Part shown: positions 1 to 8,205 of the stretch, in pieces | Position numbering within the stretch: position 1 is the first letter of the stretch | Layout of the letters: the number at the start of each line of letters is the position of its first letter | NCBI GenBank assembly: GCA_003695505.1 | Contig: RFIY01000017.1 | Location: 1-12,003, forward strand | Length of the DNA: 12,003 nt | DNA from: Candidatus Dadabacteria bacterium | GTDB lineage: Bacteria; J088 | Direction: 5' to 3' | The notes under the pieces: model-generated | The model's input: the letters and a program-made list of their open reading frames with translations, nothing else | The model's database searches: none | What the model was told of the DNA's origin: nothing | Program-made: the position numbers and the translations under genes

Positions 1-1
1 C

Positions 2-628
2 CACGCGTTGCTCCGCATCGTCGATTTTCCGCGAGGGGCACGCAAGTGGGTCACCATGCGACGCGATGGGTTGCGGGCCGAGTTTGTGGATCGTGGTGGA
101 CGCTGCAGTCGCCGTTTCGCACCGGGGGATCTGCTTGAAATCGAAATTGACCGGCGAGGCGCGGGCATGCCGCCGTTGTCTGGTGTTCGGGCCGTTTCAC
201 GTCTCGATCTGCAATACGGGATACCGCTCAGTACACTCAGCGTCTGGCTCCTGGATCTGGTCGAAACGGGGCTGGCTGACGATGACCCCCATCCAGAACT
301 GTTTCGTCTGATCGCGCTCCTGCACACGCCGACCGTTGCGGACGATCCAGTCGGGGCCTGGGGTGAGCTGACGTTTCGAGTCGCGCAGGCGTACGGCGTC
401 TGGGATCCGGGTGACGTTTGTGCGTGTAGAAGGTCCGGTGCGCTGTTACATTGCGAGGACTGCGCGATCCGTCTGGGAAAGTCCTTGAAAACGACACTGG
501 GTCGATATACAGTATCGGTATCACAACTGGTTGATGTGATCGAATTCGTCTGGAATGACCAGTTTGGCCGGCGACTTCGAACGGCGTCGACCATCCGCGA
601 ATACGGCCAGAGGGGCTTGTTGGGTTGA
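2..628 (+). CDS. recO: RecO-like DNA repair protein, 5' truncated by window edge
   Basis: Probable RecO, the recombination mediator that loads RecA onto SSB-coated DNA in the RecFOR pathway. The reading frame is open to the left edge; the first usable codon is a TTG at 8, but the true start probably lies outside. The order of segments fits RecO, numbered from that TTG: the tail of an N-terminal OB-fold (residues about 5-65, with 'RGARK' and 'LLEIEI'), a helical region ending in 'DDPHPELF' (about 92-99), a cysteine cluster (C138, C140, C149, C152) where many RecO proteins carry a zinc motif, and a C-terminal helix reading 'FGRRLRTAS', like the family's 'lGrplRSrrfl' end. The first cysteine pair is CxC rather than CxxC, so zinc binding is uncertain. 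It overlaps the next gene by 4 nt, which suggests translational coupling. The family call rests on motif resemblance only; another OB-fold protein is possible. Confidence 0.68.
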   Translation, partial: HALLRIVDFPRGARKWVTMRRDGLRAEFVDRGGRCSRRFAPGDLLEIEIDRRGAGMPPLSGVRAVSRLDLQYGIPLSTLSVWLLDLVETGLADDDPHPELFRLIALLHTPTVADDPVGAWGELTFRVAQAYGVWDPGDVCACRRSGALLHCEDCAIRLGKSLKTTLGRYTVSVSQLVDVIEFVWNDQFGRRLRTASTIREYGQRGLLG

Positions 629-1314
629 GCAGACAGGTTGGCATCGTTGTCCGGGATCCCCGTTTGCGAGACGGACTTGTCCGTCGTTTTCGCGAAGCTG
701 GTGCGCGCACGGTGGAGTCCGATGCGGCCCTGGACGCATTGAACTGGCTTCAGGACGAGCACCTCGATGCGCTCGTTGCGGACCTCCATCTCGAGGATAT
801 GCACGGCGACGACCTGCTCCGCGACCTTCGACAGGAACCGGGCGGCGCGGCCCTGCCGGTCGTGATGCTCGTTGACCATGAAGATGACTGGTTTACGGAG
901 CGCTGCCTTGAGGCCGGGGCGTCAAAGGTCCTGCCGTACGATCGGGCCGCCTCCGCCGTCAGAGAGGTCGCAGCCCTGCTGCGGATCGATGACCGCATCG
1001 AGACGCCCGGCAAGGTGCGCTATTACATCGTTCAGTCGAGCTCGCGAACCAGATACCGTGGGCGAGTCGGGGATGTCAGCGCGTCCGGAATCGCCTTTCA
1101 GGCCGACGAGTGCGATCTCGAAGCCGGTTTTATCATCGACATGCAGGTTGCACTGCCGGAGCTGGAACCGTTCATGGCTCGCGGAGAGGTCGTGCGCGTC
1201 AAACCACCGAATTCTCGCGGGATCTACCGTATTTTTGTGCGCTGGCAGGGCTTTCGCAAGGGAGACCGGCCGCGGCTTCTGCAGTGGATCCGGGAGCGCG
1301 CGCCGCGCGGCTGA
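625..1314 (+). CDS. Receiver (REC)-PilZ domain protein with degenerate receiver
   Basis: A 229-aa cytoplasmic signalling protein with no DNA-binding domain. Residues 4-118 look like a response-regulator receiver: the strand 'VGIVVRD', the acceptor strand 'ALVADLH' with D53, and 'LPVVML' followed by 'GASKVLP'. Residues about 125-220 look like PilZ, the c-di-GMP-binding beta barrel, with the (D/N)xSxxG motif at 150-155 (DVSASG). Two receiver switch residues are replaced: the Thr/Ser after 'PVVML' is V84, and the Lys before the usual Pro is Y106. Only one of the N-terminal acidic pair remains (D11). A clear RxxxR motif upstream of DVSASG is not visible, so c-di-GMP binding is uncertain. Translation starts at TTG 625, which shares bases with the upstream TGA (TTGA); no better start is near. 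Plausible roles are motility, pilus or envelope control through a partner, but no partner gene is visible. The domain call is firm; the ligand and output are unknown. Confidence 0.85.
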   Translation: MSRQVGIVVRDPRLRDGLVRRFREAGARTVESDAALDALNWLQDEHLDALVADLHLEDMHGDDLLRDLRQEPGGAALPVVMLVDHEDDWFTERCLEAGASKVLPYDRAASAVREVAALLRIDDRIETPGKVRYYIVQSSSRTRYRGRVGDVSASGIAFQADECDLEAGFIIDMQVALPELEPFMARGEVVRVKPPNSRGIYRIFVRWQGFRKGDRPRLLQWIRERAPRG

Positions 1315-1340
1315 AACATATTGCCTTAAGGCAACGTTTC
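1313..1340. repeat. Extended inverted repeat with a perfect 14-bp palindrome core over the -35 box
   Basis: TTGCCTTAAGGCAA at 1321-1334 is its own reverse complement. It is flanked by GAAA (1313-1316) and TTTC (1337-1340), which extend the symmetry after short unequal gaps. It starts inside the stop codon of the PilZ gene and covers the -35 element of the rimP promoter. As DNA it could be an operator. As RNA it would form a 5-bp stem with a UUAA loop that could help end the upstream transcript, although no U-tract follows directly. The palindrome is seen; either role is inference. Confidence 0.6.
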
Positions 1341-1349
1341 TGCTATGCT
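1321..1349 (+). promoter_or_regulatory. Sigma70-type promoter for the rimP-nusA-infB operon
   Basis: TTGCCT (1321-1326) and TATGCT (1344-1349) are separated by 17 bp. A TG at 1341-1342 forms an extended -10 (TGcTATGCT). Each box matches 4 of 6 consensus bases, and the spacing is optimal. The predicted RNA start is near 1356, about 30 nt before rimP. This is the only sizeable gap before the long co-directional block, so it is the natural operon promoter. Confidence 0.6.
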
Positions 1350-1387
1350 TAATCTTTTTACGCCCTTCGGGTTCTTCAGGCATTGAC

Positions 1388-1915
1388 GTGGCAACGATGG
1401 AAACATCGGATGAGCAGCGTGGCGCCAGCATCGCTGAAGAACTTGAGTCCCGGTTTACGCGAGTTCTGGCCGACCAGGGATACGACCTGATCGACGTCAC
1501 GTTTCGACGTGAACAGCGTGGTTGGGTACTCCGGTTTACGGTCGATCGCATTGGTGGCGGACTGACGGTGGACGAGGGCGTGAAACTCTCGCGGGAGTTG
1601 AGTGCAGCGATTGACGCTGACCCCCGCCTGGACCACATGCTATCCGGACCATACCATCTGGAAGTGTCGAGTCCGGGAATTTTCCGCACCCTGCGGCGTC
1701 CGCGCGACTTTGAGCGCGCGTGGCACAAGCGCATTCGGGTGCAATGGGAAGACCCCGCGAGCGGCAAAGGTGTAACCAGCGTCGGCGAGCTGGAGCGTTA
1801 TGGCGACGGATCGCTGGTGTTGAAGACTGAGGATGGACAGGTGCTGGACATTCCGGAGTCGGCGATTCGTCAGGCCCGGCTTGAACCGGTTCTGCCATTC
1901 GGCGGAAAGAAATGA
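1388..1915 (+). CDS. rimP: Ribosome maturation factor RimP
   Basis: RimP binds the free 30S subunit and helps it mature. The product is 175 aa from the GTG at 1388, or 172 aa from the in-frame ATG at 1397. I prefer GTG because CAGG (1377-1380) lies 7 nt upstream, while nothing resembling a ribosome binding site precedes the ATG at proper distance; ATG remains possible. The N-terminal domain shows 'GYDLIDVTF' and 'LRFTVDR', and the family signature 'EVSSPGIFRTL' joins it to the C-terminal Sm-like barrel, which ends with the strand 'VLDIPESAIRQARL'. Length is normal for the family. It is the first gene of the operon and lies directly upstream of nusA, its most common neighbour in bacteria. The identification is secure. 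Confidence 0.95.
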   Translation: MATMETSDEQRGASIAEELESRFTRVLADQGYDLIDVTFRREQRGWVLRFTVDRIGGGLTVDEGVKLSRELSAAIDADPRLDHMLSGPYHLEVSSPGIFRTLRRPRDFERAWHKRIRVQWEDPASGKGVTSVGELERYGDGSLVLKTEDGQVLDIPESAIRQARLEPVLPFGGKK

Positions 1916-1953
1916 TCGAGATTTCACTCAAATGGAGCCAGTGAGAAGAGGAT

Positions 1954-3414
1954 ATGGGAGCTGAACTTGGGCGCGTGATCGATGTGGTCGCCCGCGAAAA
2001 GAATCTGGATCGTCAGGTCATTGTCGAGGCTGTCGAAGCAGCGATGGTTGCGGCGGCCAAGAAGATGATGCACACCGAAGCGGACAATATCGAAGGCCAG
2101 TTCAACGAAGACACTGGTGAGGTCGAATTGTTCGAGTTCAAGGACGTCGTCGAGGTCGTCGAAGATCCGGAAACGCAGATCACACTCGAAGAGGCGCATG
2201 CCGTTGATCCCGACGCAGAAATTGGCGACAGCCTCGGGTTCAAGCTGGATACTTCGGAATTTGGCCGCATCGCCGCGCAGAACGCGAAGCAGATCATCAT
2301 GCAGAAGATTCGCGAGGCCGAGAAACAGCTCATCCTCGAAGAGTATGGGGATCGCATCGGTGAAATCGTCAGCGGTATCGTGCGTCGCGTTGTCGAGGGC
2401 GCAGTCATTATTGAACTGGGCCGCGCCGAAGGTATTCTGCGGCGGCGCGACCAGTTGCCCGGCGAAACGTACCGACCGGGTGACCGGGTCCGTGCCCTTC
2501 TCGTCGACGTGTCGGTCGAGGGGCGTGGTCCAGAGATCGTGCTGAGCCGGTCGCATCCGGATTTTCTGAAGCGGTTGTTCGAATTCGAAGTGCCCGAGAT
2601 CTACGAGGGAACGGTGGAGATTCGCGCGGTCGCGCGAGAACCCGGAAACCGCAGCAAGGTCGCCGTGTACAGCAATGATTCCGACGTGGACCCGGTTGGC
2701 GCCGCGGTGGGCGTGCGCGGTTCACGGGTACAGAATATCGTGCAGGAACTGCGCGGTGAAAAGATCGACATCATCCCGTGGAGCGATGATCCGGCCCGGC
2801 TGATCGAGAATGCGCTCAGTCCAGCGCAGATTTCGCAGGTCATCATCGATGAAGATGAGCACCTGATGGAAGTCGTCGTGCCCGATGATCAGCTCAGTCT
2901 GGCGATTGGGCGCAAAGGCCAGAACGTCAAGCTCGCGGTGCAACTGACTGGCTGGAACATCGATATTCGCGGTGAAAGCCAGGTGCTCGAAATGAGCCGC
3001 CGGGCGAAGCGGTTGCTTGGCCATATTCCAGAGATCACCGATACGGCAATCGAACTGCTGTTCCACGCCGGAATTACCCGCATTGAAGATGTTGCCGAGA
3101 TGGATGTGCAGGATGTGGCAGAAGCCACTGGTTTGCGCGAAGACCGGCTTGAACTTTATGCCAGCGGCGCACAAAAGCTGATCGCCGACCTGGGTCCGGA
3201 AGGCATCGAGGCGCTCGTTGCCGAGGCTGAACCCGAAGAGGCATCGGATCAAGCACAGGCCGATGCTGCCGCGGAGGATGTCGGCGATCAGGTCGAATCG
3301 GCGGAGGAGACCCCGGCAGCGGAAGACACACACAGTGAAGCAGAAAAGGCTGATGATGCGGCCGGGCCTGTAGCGGAACCGGAACCGGTAGCGTCAGCCG
3401 AAGAGCAGGAATAA
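1954..3414 (+). CDS. nusA: Transcription termination/antitermination protein NusA
   Basis: NusA binds RNA polymerase and nascent RNA and modulates pausing, termination and rRNA antitermination. The 486 aa read as follows: the polymerase-binding N-terminal domain (1 to about 130), an S1 domain (about 136-200, starting 'GEIVSGIV'), KH1 (with GVRGSR near 252-257), KH2 (LAIGRKGQ at 316-323), and a helix-hairpin-helix region (about 350-412, with 'LLFHAGITRIEDVAE'). A tail from about 420 to 486 is made largely of Glu, Asp and Ala and is probably disordered. Only one helix-hairpin-helix acidic-repeat unit is evident, unlike the two AR units of E. coli. The ATG at 1954 is chosen because the family's N terminus starts there and AGAAGAGG lies just upstream, although with only 2 nt of spacing. 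The infB gene begins 17 nt after the stop. Confidence 0.97.
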   Translation: MGAELGRVIDVVAREKNLDRQVIVEAVEAAMVAAAKKMMHTEADNIEGQFNEDTGEVELFEFKDVVEVVEDPETQITLEEAHAVDPDAEIGDSLGFKLDTSEFGRIAAQNAKQIIMQKIREAEKQLILEEYGDRIGEIVSGIVRRVVEGAVIIELGRAEGILRRRDQLPGETYRPGDRVRALLVDVSVEGRGPEIVLSRSHPDFLKRLFEFEVPEIYEGTVEIRAVAREPGNRSKVAVYSNDSDVDPVGAAVGVRGSRVQNIVQELRGEKIDIIPWSDDPARLIENALSPAQISQVIIDEDEHLMEVVVPDDQLSLAIGRKGQNVKLAVQLTGWNIDIRGESQVLEMSRRAKRLLGHIPEITDTAIELLFHAGITRIEDVAEMDVQDVAEATGLREDRLELYASGAQKLIADLGPEGIEALVAEAEPEEASDQAQADAAAEDVGDQVESAEETPAAEDTHSEAEKADDAAGPVAEPEPVASAEEQE

Positions 3415-3431
3415 GGAATCTCAGAGAGCAT

Positions 3432-5891
3432 ATGCGCGTTTTTGAACTCGCCAGAGAGCTGAATGTCAGCAACCAGGAGATCATCGCCAAGCTGCGAGAG
3501 TTCGGTTACGACGTAACCAACCATATGAGCAGCATTGACGATGGTCAGGCCAGGAAGGTTCGCCAGGCGTTTGCGCCGGACGAAACGGCTGGCAAGGAGG
3601 TCCAGGAGAAGCGCATTCGCAAGACTGTGATTCGGCGCCGCAAGGTCGCAAAGCCCGAAACGCCAGTCGAAGAGGCGGCGCCCGCTGCCGACGACGCATC
3701 TTCTGCAGAAAAGGAAGCGGCAGAATCTGCCGTGGAAACGTCCGAAGCGCCGGCTGACGCCGATCAGGAAGTTGCTGAGGCCAGTGAAACCGCATCAGCG
3801 GCTGCGCCGGAGGAGGCTGCTCCGGTCGCTGAGCAGGAGGCGCCAGAGAGTGACGAGGCGTCCCCGAAGCGTCCCCGGCGGGCGGGTGCGCGCGTCGTTG
3901 ACCGGATTGCCCCGCCGCCGGTGACGCCGCCGCGTGGCGAAAAACAGCCCGGGCAGCCAGGTGGTGGCCCCGATACCGGAGGACCAGGCAAGCGCCCCCG
4001 TCGCCGTGTCGTTGCGAAGCGCATGTATCGTCCGTCGAAGGCTGAAGAGAAAACGCTCGCCAAGATTCGACAGTCCCGCCAGAAGAAGCGCGGAGAGGTC
4101 GGAGAAACGCAGCCGCTCAAGGCTGAAAAGCGCAAGATCCGTGTCGAAGAAACAATTTCGGTCGGTGATCTCGCGAAGGCCATGGGCGTCAAGGCCGGGG
4201 ACATCATCAAGAAGTTCATCGAAATGGGGATGATGGTCACCATCAATCAGACCGTCGATCCCGAAACGGCCGGCGTGATTGCATCGGAATACGGTTACGA
4301 GGTCGAACAGGTCGGATTCCAGGAGTCGGACTTCCTCGAACAGGCGACCGAAGAAAGCGCCGAAACGGGTGAGCCGCGGCCGCCGGTCGTCACCGTGATG
4401 GGGCACGTCGATCACGGCAAGACCAGCATTCTGGACGCAATCCGCAAGACGCGCGTGGCGGCGGGTGAAGCCGGTGGGATCACCCAGCACATCGGTGCCT
4501 ACCAGGTTGAAACATCGCGCGGCAAGATTACGTTCCTCGATACCCCCGGCCACGCGGCGTTCACCGCGATGCGGGCACGGGGCGCCCAGGCTACGGATCT
4601 CGTCGTACTGGTCGTCGCGGCCGACGACGGCGTGATGCCACAAACGATCGAAGCCATTCAGCATGCAAAGGCGGCCGGTGTACCGGTGGTGGTGGCCGTC
4701 AACAAGATCGACAAGCCGGAAGCACAGCCGGAGCGGATTCGCCAGCAGCTTACGGAATATGAACTGATTCCGGAAGAGTGGGGCGGAGACACGATGTTCG
4801 TGGATGTCTCTGCGCTGAACGGACAGGGCATCGACGATCTGCTGGAAGCAATCGCATTGCAGGCGGAAGTCCTGGACCTGAAAGCGCCGTCGGAAGGCAA
4901 GGCGCAGGGGGTCGTCGTCGAGAGCCGGGTCGACAAGGGGCGCGGCGCGGTTGCCACGGTCATCGTGCAGCGCGGGACACTATCGGTCGGAGACATCATT
5001 GTCGCGGGAACATCATTCGGGCGAGTTCGCGCGCTGATTTCAGATACCGGCGAAAAACTCAAGACGGCTGGCCCTTCGACCCCGGTTGAGATCCTCGGAC
5101 TCAATGAAGTACCGCCCGCCGGCGAGACATTCCACGTCGTCGAGAACGAAAAGATCGCGCGGCAGATCGCGGAAAACCGCGAGCGGAAGGAGCGCGAACG
5201 CGAGCTGGCGCTGCAAAGCAAGGTCAGCCTCGAGAACATTTTCGACAAAATTCAGGAAGGCGACGTCAAGGAGCTTCAGGTTGTTCTGAAGGCCGACGTA
5301 CAGGGATCAATGGAAGCCGTTTCGCAGGCGATTCAGGAACTGTCCGACAGCGACAGTGATGTCCGCGTCAAGATCGTCTCCTCTGGAGTCGGCGCCATTA
5401 CCGAGAACGACGTGAATCTGGCCGCCGCTTCGGGCGCGGTGATACTCGGATTCAACACCCGTCCCGACAGCAAGGCGTCGCGACTCGCCCAGGAACTCGG
5501 CGTCTCGATTGAAGTCTATGGCGTGATTTACGAGTTGATCGACTCGATTCGGGCAGCATTGCAGGGCATGCTCGCACCTGAGGAAAAGGAAGAGAGTCGC
5601 GGCTGGGCCAAGGTGCTGGAAACCTTCCCGATCAAGGGCGTCGGCACCGTCGCCGGTTCTCGGGTCGAGAGCGGAGTTTTCCGCAAGGGGCTGCGCGTCA
5701 GACTGGTGCGGGATGGTCAGGTGCTCTACGATGGCGCAATCGCAAATCTCAAGCGATTCCAGGAGGATGTCGACGAGGTTCAGGCTGGACTCGAATGTGG
5801 GATTTTGCTTGAGAACTTCAACAAGGTGCGCGTTGGCGACGAGCTTGAGTGCTACGAGGTCATTCAGACCGAGCGTACGCTCGGCGAGTAG
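3432..5891 (+). CDS. infB: Translation initiation factor IF-2
   Basis: IF-2 is the GTPase that positions initiator fMet-tRNA on the 30S subunit and promotes subunit joining. It has 819 aa. An N-terminal IF2_N domain (1 to about 45, '[13 protein letters not shown]') is followed by a long low-complexity linker rich in Ala, Glu, Pro, Lys and Arg (about 50-235). A second IF2_N domain spans about 237-290. All GTPase motifs are present: G1 GHVDHGKT (324-331), G2 GGITQHIG, G3 DTPGH (370-374), G4 NKID (424-427) and G5 SAL (460-462). The beta-barrel domains and the C-terminal fMet-tRNA-binding domain follow. The linker changes from acidic to strongly basic at about residue 145, where Pro-Arg-rich sequence begins. 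The start is preceded by AGAGAG, and AAGGA overlaps the nusA stop. There are 9 nt between it and rbfA. Confidence 0.98.
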   Translation: MRVFELARELNVSNQEIIAKLREFGYDVTNHMSSIDDGQARKVRQAFAPDETAGKEVQEKRIRKTVIRRRKVAKPETPVEEAAPAADDASSAEKEAAESAVETSEAPADADQEVAEASETASAAAPEEAAPVAEQEAPESDEASPKRPRRAGARVVDRIAPPPVTPPRGEKQPGQPGGGPDTGGPGKRPRRRVVAKRMYRPSKAEEKTLAKIRQSRQKKRGEVGETQPLKAEKRKIRVEETISVGDLAKAMGVKAGDIIKKFIEMGMMVTINQTVDPETAGVIASEYGYEVEQVGFQESDFLEQATEESAETGEPRPPVVTVMGHVDHGKTSILDAIRKTRVAAGEAGGITQHIGAYQVETSRGKITFLDTPGHAAFTAMRARGAQATDLVVLVVAADDGVMPQTIEAIQHAKAAGVPVVVAVNKIDKPEAQPERIRQQLTEYELIPEEWGGDTMFVDVSALNGQGIDDLLEAIALQAEVLDLKAPSEGKAQGVVVESRVDKGRGAVATVIVQRGTLSVGDIIVAGTSFGRVRALISDTGEKLKTAGPSTPVEILGLNEVPPAGETFHVVENEKIARQIAENRERKERERELALQSKVSLENIFDKIQEGDVKELQVVLKADVQGSMEAVSQAIQELSDSDSDVRVKIVSSGVGAITENDVNLAAASGAVILGFNTRPDSKASRLAQELGVSIEVYGVIYELIDSIRAALQGMLAPEEKEESRGWAKVLETFPIKGVGTVAGSRVESGVFRKGLRVRLVRDGQVLYDGAIANLKRFQEDVDEVQAGLECGILLENFNKVRVGDELECYEVIQTERTLGE

Positions 5892-5900
5892 TGTTCGCGG

Positions 5901-6269
5901 ATGGTGCTGCACAGCCGTCACCCTTACCCGCGCCACGTGCGGGTCGCGGCTCAGCTTCAGCGTGAAATTGCGCAATGGCTGATGCTTCATGCCGAACCGC
6001 CGTTGAATACGGATGTGACGATTACCCGCGTCGAAGTGGCCAAAGATCTGTCCCACGCAGACGTATTCTTTCTGGGGCACGAGCACGAGTCCGCGGACGA
6101 GCTTGAACTCCTCCTTGACCAGATTCGGCCCGAAATTCAGCGAGTTCTGGGGGCGGAGCTGCGCATGAAGCGTGTGCCCCGATTGCAGTTTCGCTGGGAC
6201 CGACAGTATGAACACGCTGCTCAGGTCGAACGAATTCTGTTCGAACTCAACCAGACGGACAACTCATGA
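5901..6269 (+). CDS. rbfA: 30S ribosome-binding factor RbfA
   Basis: RbfA is a small KH-like protein that binds the 30S subunit near the 5' helix of 16S rRNA and assists late maturation and cold adaptation. The 122-aa product matches the family from end to end: 'RVAAQLQREIAQWL' (first helix), 'VTITRVEVAKDLSHADVFF' (central strand, with the family's DLSHA core), 'IRPEIQRVLGAELRMKRVPRLQF' and a final helix near 'QVERILFEL'. ATG 5901 gives the expected N terminus; no strong ribosome binding site is visible, so coupling to infB termination 9 nt upstream is plausible. Its last codons overlap the nrnA start by 4 nt (ATGA, 6266-6269). Its place between infB and the DHH phosphoesterase is standard. 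Confidence 0.93.
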   Translation: MVLHSRHPYPRHVRVAAQLQREIAQWLMLHAEPPLNTDVTITRVEVAKDLSHADVFFLGHEHESADELELLLDQIRPEIQRVLGAELRMKRVPRLQFRWDRQYEHAAQVERILFELNQTDNS

Positions 6270-7252
6270 GCCCCGAGCAGGACGCGCAACTGCGTCAGAT
6301 CGCTGACACGCTTCGTTCCGACGACGGATTTCTGGTCGCCTCCCATCATGGGCCAGATGGCGATGCAATTGGTAGCCTGCTGGCTGTTGGAAAACTGCTC
6401 GACTGCCTGGGCAAACGCTACTGTCTGTTCAATACCGACGGCGTTCCTGACCAGTATCGTTTCCTTCCCGGGAGTGATCAGGTTACTGATCGTTTGCCAG
6501 GCGAGTGCTGGAACTGGCTGATCCTGCTCGATGTCGCAACCCCCGATCGGATTGACGAGGCGTTGCGCCAGGGGCAGCATTATGCGCGTAGCATCGTGCT
6601 CGACCATCATCTGACGGAGCGCCCGTTCGGAGATCTCGCATATGTCGATGCCGGGGCTGCGGCTACCGGCGAGATCGTGGTGCGACTGCGGGCGGCTCTT
6701 GCCGTTGATCCCGGGCCAGACTTTGCAACCTGCGCGTACGCGGCAATTTTTGCGGATACCGGATCGTTTCAGTTTTCGAACACCAACGACCGCGTTTTGC
6801 GGATTGCCGCGGAGCTTGCGGCGCAGGGCGCCGATCCTGCCGCGATCGCCGATGCCCTGGTGGCGTCTCAATCTCTGGCCCGCGTGCGGATGATGGAGCG
6901 TGCGCTCCACAATCTGGAAATCCTCGCTGATGGCCGCGTCGCGACGATTTCTGTGTTTCTGGACGACATGCAGGCCGTCGGAGCGACGCGGTACGACCTC
7001 GAAGGGCTGGTTAATCTGCCGCGTTCGATCGCCGGCGTACGCGTGGCAGCGCAGCTTCGCGAGGTGATTCCCGGGCAGGAATACCGCATCAGCCTGCGTT
7101 CCAAGGTCGGGTACGATGTCGAGGCCGTTGCGCGCAAGTTCGGTGGCGGAGGCCATCGTCAGGCCGCCGGCTGTACGATACGCGGTTCCTATGAGGCAGT
7201 GTGCGCGGCCCTGTATCCCGAACTCGAACGCGCCGCGGAGCCTCGGCAATGA
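6266..7252 (+). CDS. nrnA: DHH-family phosphoesterase, NrnA-like (nanoRNase/pAp phosphatase)
   Basis: NrnA-type enzymes degrade RNA fragments of 2-5 nt from the end and, in many species, remove the 3' phosphate from pAp; they act in the cytoplasm with Mn ions. The 328 aa carry the DHH motifs in order: 'SHHGPDGDAIGS' (26-37, metal ligands H27, D31, D33), 'LLDVATPDR', the DHH triad (D113-H115) and 'FADTGSFQFSNT'. The C-terminal DHHA1 substrate-binding domain has the GGGGH motif (293-297) followed by 'RQAAG'. Length is typical. The start ATG lies in the rbfA stop (ATGA), and the stop lies in the truB start (ATGA), so translation of the three genes is probably coupled. Position between rbfA and truB is a common arrangement. 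Whether pAp or nanoRNA is the main substrate cannot be read from sequence. Confidence 0.92.
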   Translation: MSPEQDAQLRQIADTLRSDDGFLVASHHGPDGDAIGSLLAVGKLLDCLGKRYCLFNTDGVPDQYRFLPGSDQVTDRLPGECWNWLILLDVATPDRIDEALRQGQHYARSIVLDHHLTERPFGDLAYVDAGAAATGEIVVRLRAALAVDPGPDFATCAYAAIFADTGSFQFSNTNDRVLRIAAELAAQGADPAAIADALVASQSLARVRMMERALHNLEILADGRVATISVFLDDMQAVGATRYDLEGLVNLPRSIAGVRVAAQLREVIPGQEYRISLRSKVGYDVEAVARKFGGGGHRQAAGCTIRGSYEAVCAALYPELERAAEPRQ

Positions 7253-8193
7253 GCGCACATGGCATCTTGTTGATTGATAAGCCCGAAGGCCTGCGTTCAC
7301 GTCGTGCCGTGGACAAGGCCGGGCGCGCCCTTGGCGTACGAAAAGTCGGACACGCCGGAACACTTGATCCTGCGGCGACCGGCCTGTTGATTCTGTTGAT
7401 CGGCGAAGGCACGAAGCTCAGCCCGTTCCTGATGGGCGGGGACAAGCGTTATCGCGCGACAATTCGGCTGGGTGCGGATACAGACACCTGTGACGCCGAT
7501 GGCGAGACGATCGCTGAATATGACACATCGAATCTGAGCGCTGAGCAGGTACGAAAGGCACTGGCTTCGTTTCGGGGCAAGATAGAGCAGGTTCCACCAC
7601 AGGTGGCTGCCGTCAAAGTTGGCGGCCGAGCCGCGTGGCGCTATGCTCGCGCCGGGGAATCGGTCGATCTGGCGCCCCGCACGGTCACCATTCACGAGCT
7701 CGAAGTCGTTCGAATGGAACTGCCGGACGTGGAGATCGAACTCTCTTGCACAAAGGGAACGTATGTACGTGCGATCGCGCGAGATCTGGGGCAGTTGCTC
7801 GGTGTTGGCGGTCATCTGACGGCGATCCGGCGCATTGCCAGTGATCCCTGGCACATTCGCGATGCCGTGGATTTCAATGAGTTCCTGGAATTGCCCTCCG
7901 ATGCTCAGCGCCGATGCGTTGTTCCGCTGGAGCGTGCATTGCCCGGCATCGTTTCGGTCAGGGCAGGTGATGACCTGGCGCGCGCGGTCGCCAACGGCGG
8001 ACGGATTATGGGTGAGATGCTGTTTGGCCGCATTCCGAACGAATTGCGAGCCGGGGACCTGATCCAGATCGTAACACCGACGCGCCTTGCGATTTTGCGG
8101 TTGATCCGCGACGTGCAAGAGCTTGGCCCCGCGCCATGGAGCGGCACCGAGCCTGTGCGATACGAGCGGGTTCTGCACCGCGAGCACGTCTGA
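7249..8193 (+). CDS. truB: tRNA pseudouridine(55) synthase TruB
   Basis: TruB converts U55 in the T-loop of nearly all tRNAs to pseudouridine. The 314-aa product has 'LLIDKPEG' near the start, the catalytic motif 'GHAGTLDPAATG' with nucleophile D40, the conserved active-site tyrosine in 'DKRYR' (Y68), and 'KGTYVRAIARDLG', whose Tyr and Arg contact the target base. A C-terminal PUA-like RNA-binding domain runs from about 250 to 310. The usual Thr of 'GxTS' in motif I is Arg here (R16), a minor change. The ATG at 7249 is chosen over the open frame that extends upstream because it overlaps the nrnA stop (ATGA) and matches the family's N terminus. The next gene starts 12 nt after the stop. Confidence 0.96.
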   Translation: MSAHGILLIDKPEGLRSRRAVDKAGRALGVRKVGHAGTLDPAATGLLILLIGEGTKLSPFLMGGDKRYRATIRLGADTDTCDADGETIAEYDTSNLSAEQVRKALASFRGKIEQVPPQVAAVKVGGRAAWRYARAGESVDLAPRTVTIHELEVVRMELPDVEIELSCTKGTYVRAIARDLGQLLGVGGHLTAIRRIASDPWHIRDAVDFNEFLELPSDAQRRCVVPLERALPGIVSVRAGDDLARAVANGGRIMGEMLFGRIPNELRAGDLIQIVTPTRLAILRLIRDVQELGPAPWSGTEPVRYERVLHREHV

Positions 8194-8205
8194 CATCACC
8201 GTTCG

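Noticed and set aside
1361-1373. Possible hairpin CCC-TTC-GGG in the rimP leader
   Set aside because: Only about 3 bp of stem; too weak to call a leader structure or attenuator.
872-1387. The rimP reading frame stays open upstream to 872, giving a 347-aa reading
   Set aside because: The extra 170 residues overlap the receiver-PilZ gene, have a basic shadow-frame composition and no RimP homology. The family N terminus begins near 1388-1397.
3690-3880. Imperfect Ala/Glu-rich repeats in the IF-2 linker as a possible repeat element
   Set aside because: Ordinary low-complexity linker of bacterial IF-2; no exact DNA repeat unit is seen.
3795-4664. Minus-strand ORF of 289 aa opposite infB
   Set aside because: Antisense to the IF-2 linker and G domain, with Arg-rich low-complexity content typical of a shadow frame.
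6221-7363. Minus-strand ORF of 380 aa opposite nrnA
   Set aside because: Shadow of the DHH phosphoesterase gene; no domain or ribosome binding site of its own.
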